Shown here in pieces: positions 1 to 5,192 of a DNA stretch of 6,176 nt (positions are counted from its first letter, which is position 1; each line of letters begins with the position of its first letter). Source of the stretch: an uncultured Eubacteriales bacterium (GTDB taxonomy: Bacteria; Bacillota; Clostridia; Oscillospirales; Acutalibacteraceae). Where the stretch lies: positions 1-6,176 of the forward strand of contig CAKTXU010000119.1 in NCBI GenBank assembly GCA_934630995.1, written 5' to 3'. The notes under the pieces were generated by a model. The model searched no databases, was not told the origin of the DNA, and worked only from the letters and a program-made list of their open reading frames with translations. Both the position numbers and the translations under genes were made by a program.

Positions 1-683
1 CCATCCAGCAGCCCGGCAGGCACCACCGGCTTGATAACCCGATCGATGATGTCGGCGCGGATGGTGTCCAGGGATACCTCGTCCGCATGCTGGGTGGACA
101 CCACCACCGCCTCCAGGCGCACGGGCGTATCCCCGTCGTATTCCACCGTCACCTGGGTTTTGCCGTCCGGGCGCAGATAGGGCAGCTCTCCGCTCTTGCG
201 CACCGCCGCCAGCCGCAGGGCCAGCTTATGGGCCAGGGAAATGGGCAGGGGCATCCGCTCCGGCGTCTCGTCGCAGGCATAGCCGAACATCAGCCCCTGA
301 TCCCCCGCGCCGATGCGGTCGTACCCGGCGGCCTGCCCGCCGCGGATTTCCAGCGCCTCGTTGACCCCCATGGCGATATCCGGGGACTGCTCGTCGATGG
401 CGGTCAGCACCGCGCAGGTGTTGCCGTCGAACCGCTGCGCCGCGTCGTCATAGCCGATGTCCCGGACCACCTCCCGGGCGATTTTGGGGATATCCACATA
501 GCAGGAGGTGGAAATCTCCCCCATCACCAGGACCAGGCCGGTGGTGGCGATGGTTTCGCAGGCCACATGGGCCTCCGGGTCCTGGGCCAGAATGGCGTCC
601 AGCACCGCGTCGGAAATCTGATCGCATACCTTGTCCGGATGCCCCTCCGTCACCGATTCGGAGGTGAAATACCGTTTTGCCAT
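1..683 (-). CDS. metK: S-adenosylmethionine synthetase (methionine adenosyltransferase), 5' part, cut by the left window edge
   Basis: Makes S-adenosylmethionine from ATP and methionine in the cytoplasm, releasing phosphate and diphosphate; this is the cell's methyl donor. The minus-strand reading from ATG at 683-681 begins MAKRYFTSESVTEGHPDKVC and stays open for 227 codons to the edge. The family usually has about 390-400 residues, so the N-terminal and most of the central domain are visible. Family landmarks are GHPDKVCDQISDA (residues 14-26), the glycine-rich GAGDQGLMFGYA signature (125-136) and RPDGKTQVTVEY (171-182). The start is fixed by the family N-terminus and an AGAAAGGA Shine-Dalgarno at 697-704, 13 nt upstream, which is rather long. 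A SAM-I riboswitch and terminator lie between its promoter and start, so high SAM should shut it off. It is transcribed divergently from the degV-like gene. Identity is essentially certain; the missing C-terminus cannot be judged. Confidence 0.98.
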   Translation of the reverse strand, partial: MAKRYFTSESVTEGHPDKVCDQISDAVLDAILAQDPEAHVACETIATTGLVLVMGEISTSCYVDIPKIAREVVRDIGYDDAAQRFDGNTCAVLTAIDEQSPDIAMGVNEALEIRGGQAAGYDRIGAGDQGLMFGYACDETPERMPLPISLAHKLALRLAAVRKSGELPYLRPDGKTQVTVEYDGDTPVRLEAVVVSTQHADEVSLDTIRADIIDRVIKPVVPAGLLD

Positions 684-717
684 GATAGCTTGTTCATCCT
701 TTCTCTTGATACGCCGC

Positions 718-753
718 AAAAAAAGCGCCGCGGCATTGGAGGCCGGACGCTTT
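718..753 (-). terminator. Intrinsic terminator of the SAM riboswitch expression platform
   Basis: On the minus strand, AAAGCGTCCGGC (753-742) pairs with GCCGCGGCGCTTT around a 7-nt loop, with one bulged C and one G-U pair. The transcript then runs into seven U (724-718). It lies 9 nt after the riboswitch aptamer and 35 nt before the metK start, the classical place for a SAM-induced attenuator. The matching anti-terminator pairing was not worked out in detail. Confidence 0.87.
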
Positions 754-761
754 GTTCCCAC

Positions 762-868
762 CTCATCTGCCGGCCGTCGGCCGCAGGAATTGGCACCTTG
801 CCCGCGCGGACGCGCGCCGCAGGTTGCCGGGCTTCATCGGGCCTGTCCCCTCCGCCTCTCTTGATAAG
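762..868 (-). promoter_or_regulatory. SAM-I (S-box) riboswitch aptamer upstream of metK
   Basis: The minus strand carries the S-box hallmarks in order. CTTATCAAGAGAGG (868-855) opens the P1/P2 region with its kink-turn bases. GGAGGGGACAGGCCC then leads to GATGAAGCCCGGCAACC, the highly conserved P3 region and junction. A GC-rich P3/P4 region (GCGCGCGTCCGCGCG) follows, then AAGGTGCCAATTCC, and GATGAG (767-762) closes P1 by pairing with CTTATC. Known behaviour of the class: SAM binding stabilises the aptamer, frees the terminator arm and stops transcription. The following hairpin and U-tract at 718-753 fit such an OFF switch, here giving feedback on the SAM-producing enzyme. Confidence 0.96.
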
Positions 869-912
869 GGTGCATATTCAGTTTAGCCGGAAAATGGATC
901 TCCGCTGGAATT

Positions 913-941
913 ATCATACCACAGGCGCCGGGAATTGACAA
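913..941 (-). promoter_or_regulatory. Sigma-A-type promoter for the riboswitch-metK transcript
   Basis: The minus strand has TTGTCA (941-936), a 17-bp spacer and TATGAT (918-913). A TG one base upstream of the -10 makes it an extended -10 box. Transcription would start near 906, giving about 38 nt before the aptamer and a leader of roughly 220 nt before the metK ATG. Spacing and position are ideal; the start site itself is inferred. Confidence 0.8.
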
Positions 942-1053
942 GAGGCGAAAAACGCCCCCGGCCTCCGCGCTTGCCGCGCCAATAGCCAAACCGGATTCCC
1001 CTTAGGCGGCACGCTCGATAAAAGGGGGGCTTGGGCGGGCCTGGAAGAAAAGG

Positions 1054-1082
1054 TTGTTTTTTCCCGCGGGATTCGGTATAAT
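1054..1082 (+). promoter_or_regulatory. Candidate distal promoter upstream of the degV-like gene
   Basis: TTGTTT (1054-1059), a 17-bp spacer and a perfect TATAAT (1077-1082) lie on the plus strand in a local AT-rich patch of otherwise GC-rich DNA. It would give a leader of about 160 nt. The -35 is weak, so this is less certain than the proximal candidate at 1121-1149; the two could be tandem promoters. Confidence 0.45.
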
Positions 1083-1120
1083 ATGGCTATACGCAGCCGG
1101 AGGCAAACCGGGCTTCCCGC

Positions 1121-1149
1121 TTGACATATCCTTCCACATGATATAACAT
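1121..1149 (+). promoter_or_regulatory. Candidate proximal promoter of the degV-like gene
   Basis: A perfect TTGACA (1121-1126) is followed after 17 bp by TAACAT (1144-1149). The surrounding run (CATGATATAACATAGTATTAAAAA minus its ends) is very AT-rich compared with the flanks, so neighbouring hexamers such as TATTAA could also serve as -10. Transcription would start around 1156, just before the structured leader at 1171-1229 and about 90 nt before the start codon. Confidence 0.6.
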
Positions 1150-1170
1150 AGTATTAAAAACGAGCTTCGC

Positions 1171-1229
1171 AGCGGCAAACAGGGGCGCCGGGGCATTCTC
1201 CCCTCCGCCCCCCATAAGCCGTTGCCGCT
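1171..1229 (+). promoter_or_regulatory. Structured 5' leader (nested hairpin) just upstream of the degV-like ribosome binding site
   Basis: Three nested stems can form. The outer stem is AGCGGCAA (1171-1178) with TTGCCGCT (1222-1229). Inside it GGGGCG (1182-1187) pairs with CGCCCC (1206-1211), and GGGG (1190-1193) with CCCC (1200-1203) around a CATTCT loop. The outer 3' arm ends 5 nt before AGGAGG (1235-1240), so folding could affect initiation or mRNA stability. It matches no riboswitch class I recognise and has no U-tract. A regulatory role is inference. Confidence 0.4.
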
Positions 1230-1248
1230 TTGTCAGGAGGAACACCAC

Positions 1249-2118
1249 ATGAGCTATCGTATCACGACGGACTCCACCGCCGATTTGCCCCATTCCTTTC
1301 TGAAGGAACGGGATATTCCCTGTATCGGGATGGCCTTCCGGCTGGACGGGAAGGAATACCGGGAAAGCCCGGATCTGGAAATCACGATGAAGGAATTCTA
1401 CGACACTCTGCGCGGGGGCAAGGACGCCACCACCATGCAGGTGAACACCTATGAATTCGTCTCCTTTGTGGAGCCTTTTCTCGCCGCGGGGGAGGATGTG
1501 CTGCACGTCTGCTTTTCCAGCGGGCTGAGCGGCACCTTTGCCTCCGCCACCCTGGCGGTGGAGGAGCTGAAGGAGAAATACCCGGATCGCAAGCTGGTGG
1601 TCGTGGACAGCCTGGCCGCCTCCCTGGGGGAGGGGCTGCTGGTGTATTATGCCGATGAAAACCGGAAAAAGGGCCTGTCCATCGAGGAAAACGCCAAATG
1701 GCTGGAGGACAACCGCCTCCATCTGTGCCACTGGTTCACCGTCGATGATTTGATGTTCCTCCACCGGGGCGGCCGGGTATCCAAAACCTCCGCGGTGCTC
1801 GGCTCCCTCATCGGCATCAAGCCGGTGCTGCACGTGGACGACGAGGGCCATTTGATTATGATGAGCAAGGTGCGGGGCCGCCAGGCGGCCATCGCGGCGC
1901 TGGAAAAGAAGATGAAGGAATCGGGGCTGCCCGACATCAAGGATCAGATGATCTTCATCAGCCACGGCGACTGCGAGGAGGATGCGAAAAATCTCGAGGA
2001 GATGATCCGCAAGGACATCGGCTTCAAGACCTTCCTGACCAATTATATCGGCACGGTCATCGGCAGCCACTCCGGGCCCGGCACACTGGCGCTGTTTTTC
2101 CTGGGCACGAAGCGCTGA
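1249..2118 (+). CDS. DegV family fatty-acid-binding protein (FakB-like)
   Basis: A 289-residue cytoplasmic protein, the usual DegV length (about 280-290). Family members bind a fatty acid; in Firmicutes FakB proteins present it to the kinase FakA for phosphorylation and entry into phospholipid synthesis. Visible landmarks: N-terminal YRITTDSTADLP (3-14); TTMQVNTYEF (61-70), where many members have a T-S-Q-P motif; SSGLSGTFASA (90-100), the ligand-contacting serine/glycine loop; FLHRGGRVSKTSAVLGSLIG (170-189), the strongest family signature; and GSHSGPGTLALFF (272-284) near the C-terminus. The ATG at 1249 is chosen because AGGAGG (1235-1240) lies 8 nt upstream and the family N-terminus starts there; an upstream in-frame start at 1222 lacks a site and adds nine unrelated residues. 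No kinase partner is in the window, so the fatty-acid role rests on family knowledge. A strong terminator follows. Confidence 0.94.
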   Translation: MSYRITTDSTADLPHSFLKERDIPCIGMAFRLDGKEYRESPDLEITMKEFYDTLRGGKDATTMQVNTYEFVSFVEPFLAAGEDVLHVCFSSGLSGTFASATLAVEELKEKYPDRKLVVVDSLAASLGEGLLVYYADENRKKGLSIEENAKWLEDNRLHLCHWFTVDDLMFLHRGGRVSKTSAVLGSLIGIKPVLHVDDEGHLIMMSKVRGRQAAIAALEKKMKESGLPDIKDQMIFISHGDCEEDAKNLEEMIRKDIGFKTFLTNYIGTVIGSHSGPGTLALFFLGTKR

Positions 2119-2136
2119 CCCACGGCAGAATTCCCG

Positions 2137-2170
2137 CAGGACACAGGCAGCAGGCCTGTGTCCTGTTTTT
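2137..2170 (+). terminator. Strong intrinsic terminator after the degV-like gene
   Basis: CAGGACACAGGC (2137-2148) and GCCTGTGTCCTG (2154-2165) form a perfect 12-bp stem with a 5-nt AGCAG loop, followed directly by TTTTT (2166-2170). It begins 19 nt after the degV-like stop and ends 25 nt before the next start codon, so it should strongly limit read-through into the exporter gene. Confidence 0.92.
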
Positions 2171-2195
2171 GATGATATAGAGGGGATCGCATGAA

Positions 2196-3923
2196 ATGAT
2201 CAAGAAATTCATTGCCTATTACAAGCCTCACTGGAAGCTGTTCGCCGCGGACATGGTCTGCGCCCTGTTTATCGCGGCGGTGGATCTGCTCTTCCCCATG
2301 GCGTCCCGGTATGCCATGCAGGAGCTGCTGCCGGATAAGGCCTATGCCGCCTTTTTCGCCGTTGTCCTGCTGCTGGTGGGCTCCTATCTGCTGCGGGCCG
2401 GGTTTCAATATTTCGTGGGCTATTGGGGCCATGTGCTGGGCGTGCGGATGGAAACCGACATGCGCCGGGAGCTGTTTACCCATCTCCAGAAGCTGTCCTT
2501 CAGCTTTTACGACCGTCACCGGACGGGGCACCTCATGTCCCGGGTGGTCAATGACCTGTTCGAGGTGGTGGAGCTGGCCCATCACGGCCCCGAGGACCTG
2601 TTCATATCCCTTGTAACCCTGGTGGGCGCCTTCGGCATCCTGCTGACCATTCAGTGGCGGCTGGCCCTGCTGGTTTTCCTGCTGGTGCCGGTCATCATCC
2701 TGTTCACCGCCCGGCGGCGGCTGAAAATGAACGCCGCCTCCAAGGCGGTCAAGGAGAAAACGGCGGGCATCAACGCCGCTATCGAATCCAGCATTTCAGG
2801 GGCCCGGGTGGCCCAGGCCTTCGGCAATGAGGCCTATGAAATCGCCAAGTTCGAGGAGGGCAATGTCCGGTATCGCGCGGCCAAAAAGGGCTATTACCGC
2901 CAGATGGGGATTTTCACCGCCGGTATGGATTTTTTCACCAGCATGATGAATGTGGCGGTGATCGCCCTGGGCGGCGTTCTCATCATGCGGGGGAGCCTCG
3001 ATTATATCGATTTGCTGACCTTTACCCTGTATGTGGGGACCTTTTTGCAGCCCATCCGCCGCCTGTCCTCCTTTGTGGAGCAGTTCACGGTGGGCATGGC
3101 GGGCTTCGGGCGGTTCCAGGAGCTGATGGCCACCGCGCCCGAGATTCAGGACCGGCCCGGCGCCCGGGAGCTGACCGGGGTGAAGGGGGATGTGGCCTTT
3201 GAGAAGGTCAGCTTTCACTATAACGAGGGGGTGGACGTTCTGTCGGGGGTCAATCTCCAAATCCCGGCGGGAACCACCCTGGCCCTGGTGGGGCCGTCGG
3301 GAGGCGGAAAAAGCACCCTGTGCCACTTGATACCCCGGTTTTATGAAATCGCCGCGGGGCGCATCACCATCGACGGGCAGGATATCCGGGAGCTCACCCT
3401 GTCCTCCCTGCGGGCCAATGTGGGCATCGTCCAGCAGGAGGTGCTGCTGTTCGCGGGGACGATTCTGGACAATATCCGCTACGGCCGGGTGGACGCCACC
3501 GACGAGGAGGTGGTGGAGGCCGCCAAGCGGGCGGAAATCCATGAGGATATCCTTCAGATGCCGGACGGATACCACAGCTACGTGGGGGAGCGGGGTATCA
3601 TGCTCTCCGGCGGCCAGAAGCAGCGGATCAGCATCGCCCGGATATTCCTCAAGAATCCGCCCATCCTGATTCTGGACGAAGCCACCTCCGCCCTGGACAC
3701 CATCACCGAAGCCCATATTCAGGCCGCCTTCCGGGAGCTGTCCCGGGGCCGGACCACCCTGGTCATCGCCCACCGGCTTTCCACCGTGCGGGACGCGGAT
3801 GAAATCGTCTACATAGACGGAGAAGGGATCCGGGAACAGGGCGCCCATGAGGCGCTGCTGCGCCGGGACGGGCTGTACGCCGCCCTGGTCAAGACCCAGG
3901 AGGCCATACAAAACGGCCTTTGA
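2196..3923 (+). CDS. ABC exporter half-transporter (fused permease and ATPase, MsbA/BmrA-type)
   Basis: A 575-residue inner-membrane exporter with the membrane domain first and the ATPase second, the typical length of a half-transporter that works as a dimer. Residues 1-310 hold about six hydrophobic segments (near 13-38, 50-75, 127-150, 153-172, 241-266, 270-292) with the loop motif FYDRHRTGHLMSRVVND (104-120). The ATPase domain (about 330-575) is intact: A-loop Tyr342, Walker A GPSGGGKST (366-374), Q-loop Gln414, signature LSGGQKQR (470-477), Walker B LILDE (491-495), D-loop SALD (498-501), H-loop His526. ATG at 2196 is chosen because AGAGGGGA (2179-2186) sits 9 nt upstream and the reading MIKKFIAYYKPHWK matches family N-termini; an ATG at 2191 gives only two codons. 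Substrate cannot be told; lipid or multidrug export is common in the family. No partner half-transporter is adjacent, so a homodimer is likely. No separate promoter is obvious in the 77-bp gap. Confidence 0.95.
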   Translation: MIKKFIAYYKPHWKLFAADMVCALFIAAVDLLFPMASRYAMQELLPDKAYAAFFAVVLLLVGSYLLRAGFQYFVGYWGHVLGVRMETDMRRELFTHLQKLSFSFYDRHRTGHLMSRVVNDLFEVVELAHHGPEDLFISLVTLVGAFGILLTIQWRLALLVFLLVPVIILFTARRRLKMNAASKAVKEKTAGINAAIESSISGARVAQAFGNEAYEIAKFEEGNVRYRAAKKGYYRQMGIFTAGMDFFTSMMNVAVIALGGVLIMRGSLDYIDLLTFTLYVGTFLQPIRRLSSFVEQFTVGMAGFGRFQELMATAPEIQDRPGARELTGVKGDVAFEKVSFHYNEGVDVLSGVNLQIPAGTTLALVGPSGGGKSTLCHLIPRFYEIAAGRITIDGQDIRELTLSSLRANVGIVQQEVLLFAGTILDNIRYGRVDATDEEVVEAAKRAEIHEDILQMPDGYHSYVGERGIMLSGGQKQRISIARIFLKNPPILILDEATSALDTITEAHIQAAFRELSRGRTTLVIAHRLSTVRDADEIVYIDGEGIREQGAHEALLRRDGLYAALVKTQEAIQNGL

Positions 3924-3998
3924 GGAGCCGCCGCCGTGCATAGGGAGACTGGTTTTCTCCCGGCGGGGGAAATGTGGAGGGGGAGCCTTGTATATTAA

Positions 3999-4272
3999 GA
4001 ATGTAACTAAACGCTGCGTCATCGGGTCAAGTTGGCCCGGTGACGTGAGACTTGCCGAGCGCTGCCCCGCGCCCTTGATCGCCTTTCCCGGGTATGCTTT
4101 CTGTAGTCGGGTGCCGGGGATATTCCCTTGAGCCGTTCCCCTGCCCAAGAATAGGCGGGGGCGGAGGGGGTGGGCTGATTCCGCAGGCGGGATGTTAGCT
4201 TTTGCCGCCTGAAACCCCGCCTGTATGAAGGCTTTCCGGCTCTAAACAAGGGCCGGTGGTGTCTTTCTATTA
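3999..4272 (+). ncRNA. Structured noncoding RNA candidate, resembling the raiA motif
   Basis: The first 350 bp of the gap after the exporter holds no credible protein gene but dense plus-strand structure. CGTCATCGGGTC (4017-4028) pairs with GGCCCGGTGACG region (4034-4045) for 12 bp, enclosed by CGCT (4012-4015) with AGCG (4058-4061). GGGA (4117-4120) pairs with TCCC (4124-4127). CCCCTGCC (4138-4145) pairs with GGCGGGGG (4154-4161). CAGGCGGG (4184-4191) can pair with either of two downstream arms. CCGGCTC (4236-4242) pairs with GGGCCGG (4250-4256) before a T-rich tail, a weak terminator. A TATATT box at 3991-3996 could be the -10, without a good -35. Unpaired stretches such as TGTAACTAAACGC and GTGAGACTTGCCGAGC look like conserved RNA elements. 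From memory these and the size fit the Firmicutes/Actinobacteria raiA RNA, but no raiA gene is visible. Ends are approximate; the class assignment is tentative, an RNA of some kind is more secure. Confidence 0.55.
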
Positions 4273-4318
4273 CCCGCCTTGAAATGGGCTATAAAAAGTT
4301 AACTTCGATTACGTTATG

Positions 4319-4483
4319 TCATAAGGAGCGAAGCGACGCAACTGCTTCGGACCAAGTTGGTCCGAAGCTCCGGGTTTGGGGAGCCTCCCCAACAAGCAGT
4401 TTTACAGGATTTCGCCGTGAGGCAAATCCTGTAAAACGTGCAACTGTGGCCACAGTTGCCCTGCTTGCCGGGTTTGCTTATGA
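4319..4483. repeat. 165-bp MITE-like element built from four perfect palindromes
   Basis: Imperfect terminal inverted repeats bound it: left TCATAAG...AAGCgacGCAACTG (4319-4344), right CAGTTGCcctGCTT...CTTATGA (4453-4483). Inside, in close order: P1 GCTTCGGACCAA/TTGGTCCGAAGC (4344-4355, 4357-4368); P2 TTGGGGAG/CTCCCCAA (4376-4383, 4385-4392); P3 GTTTTACAGGATTT/AAATCCTGTAAAAC (4399-4412, 4424-4437), topped by GCC-GTGA-GGC with a GNRA loop; P4 GCAACTGTGG/CCACAGTTGC (4440-4449, 4450-4459). All palindrome arms are perfect. AACTGCTT (4340-4347) and AAGCAGTT (4394-4401) offer an alternative stem around P1 and P2. CCGGGTTTG occurs twice (4370-4378, 4468-4476). No transposase and no clear target duplication are seen. 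A 77-codon plus-strand reading (4284-4517) crosses the element and is probably not a gene. Reading: non-autonomous mobile or dispersed repeat, or a multi-branched RNA; copy number elsewhere is unknown. Confidence 0.7.
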
Positions 4484-4556
4484 AGAATTGTTTGATTTCA
4501 CAAATATTATGATTTAATTGTTTTGCTGAGATTATTTATATTTTGCGAGGTGTAAA

Positions 4557-5012
4557 ATGGTTGAATTAAGGGAAGTTACAAAAGAAAATTTTGAAGAACT
4601 CATAAGGTTGAGTGTCGCTGAAAATCAAGCTTCATTTGTGGCATCAAATGTATATTCACTTGCACAAGCAGGTGTTTATCATGAAACCTCATTTCCATTT
4701 GCTATATATGCTGATGATATTTTAGTTGGTTTTATTATGATGGGATATTATGAAAAAGAAAATCAATACACACTTTGGCGATTTATGATAGACAAAAAAT
4801 ATCAAGGCAAGGGTTACGGTAAGTCAGCTTTGAAGCTTGCAGTTAATTATATGATTTCTAATTTCGGGATAAAAGAGCTTGGAACAGGAACACATTGTGA
4901 AAATTTCGTTGCACAAAGTCTTTACAAATCAATAGGTTTTAAAGAAACCGGTGAAATTGATGGAGAGCAAATTGGCATGAAATTGCTGATAAAAGATTTT
5001 GTTACCAATTAA
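4557..5012 (+). CDS. GNAT family N-acetyltransferase (BltD/spermidine acetyltransferase-like)
   Basis: A 151-residue cytoplasmic enzyme expected to transfer acetyl from acetyl-CoA to an amine. A complete GNAT fold can be traced: N-terminal strand ELREVTKENFEEL (3-15), the SQN-like AENQASFVAS (21-30), central strands FAIYADDILVGFIMMGYY (48-65), motif A TLWRFMIDKKYQGKGYGKSA (72-91) with the acetyl-CoA loop Q83-G-K-G-Y-G88, and motif B NFVAQSLYKSIGF (116-128) with the usual tyrosine (Y123). The layout resembles Bacillus BltD and related polyamine acetyltransferases, but substrate in this large family cannot be read from sequence; ribosomal-protein or antibiotic acetylation are alternatives. ATG 4557 has GAGG (4547-4550) 6 nt upstream. 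The upstream 70 bp is AT-rich with TATTAT/TATGAT boxes (4505-4513) but no convincing -35. Base composition is about one third GC with A/T third positions, unlike every other gene here, which points to recent transfer. Confidence 0.93.
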   Translation: MVELREVTKENFEELIRLSVAENQASFVASNVYSLAQAGVYHETSFPFAIYADDILVGFIMMGYYEKENQYTLWRFMIDKKYQGKGYGKSALKLAVNYMISNFGIKELGTGTHCENFVAQSLYKSIGFKETGEIDGEQIGMKLLIKDFVTN

Positions 5013-5058
5013 CCATTGTGAGCATTTTGCGTAACAATTACTTTCTTAATATGTATGT

Positions 5059-5083
5059 GGAGGGGGGCTGCAAGCCCCTCTCC
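5059..5083. other. GC-rich hairpin downstream of the acetyltransferase gene
   Basis: GGAGGGGGGCT (5059-5069) pairs with AGCCCCTCTCC (5073-5083) for 11 bp with one G-U pair and a 3-nt GCA loop. No U-tract follows on either strand, so it is not a standard intrinsic terminator. It sits where AT-rich DNA from the acetyltransferase gene gives way to GC-rich DNA. The remainder of 5013-5143 shows no gene; the only other inverted sequence is a small GCCG/CGGC pair around 5137-5143. Confidence 0.55.
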
Positions 5084-5143
5084 GCGCAACAATCACCCGC
5101 TCAGCTTGGAGGAAACGGACGGCGTTAGCCGGACTTTTTCGGC

Positions 5144-5178
5144 AAGATAACCCGGCCGCAAAGCGGCCGGGTTATCTT
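5144..5178. terminator. Perfect 16-bp hairpin between convergent genes, probable bidirectional terminator
   Basis: AAGATAACCCGGCCGC (5144-5159) and GCGGCCGGGTTATCTT (5163-5178) pair perfectly around an AAA loop. On the plus strand GGTTGTTTT follows, giving a moderate U-rich tail for the acetyltransferase transcript. On the minus strand the hairpin starts 14 nt after the collagen-like stop, so it most likely ends that transcript, although only the stem's own ATCTT supplies U residues there. Confidence 0.75.
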
Positions 5179-5192
5179 GGTTGTTTTGACGC

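Noticed and set aside
87..938. 283-codon plus-strand open frame over metK and its leader
   Set aside because: It is antisense to the unmistakable metK and SAM riboswitch, its protein is low in recognisable motifs, and such frames arise easily in GC-rich coding DNA.
935..940. Plus-strand TTGACA as a rightward promoter
   Set aside because: There is no -10 at 16-18 bp downstream (GC-rich there); the bases belong to the minus-strand metK -35 TTGTCA.
1087..2070. 327-codon minus-strand open frame
   Set aside because: It lies opposite the DegV-family gene, has no ribosome binding site or family motif, and its composition is that of a reverse-strand shadow.
3943..3961. Hairpin GGGAGA/TCTCCC as the exporter's terminator
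   Set aside because: The stem is only 6 bp with a 7-nt loop and is followed by G-rich sequence, without a U-tract on either strand.
2796..4148. 450-codon minus-strand open frame
   Set aside because: It covers the antisense of the ABC exporter's ATPase domain and runs into the ncRNA. The His/Gly/Gln/Pro-rich translation is typical of a shadow.
4019..4249. 76-codon minus-strand frame over the ncRNA
   Set aside because: No ribosome binding site, no recognisable protein, and the plus-strand RNA structure explains the region better.
4284..4517. 77-codon plus-strand frame across the palindromic element
   Set aside because: It merely reads through the palindromes, has no good ribosome binding site and no domain. 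Similar products in databases would most likely be repeat-derived false genes.
4482..4520. A definite promoter for the acetyltransferase gene
   Set aside because: There are -10-like boxes (TATTAT, TATGAT) but no -35 at proper spacing; AT-rich DNA produces such boxes by chance.
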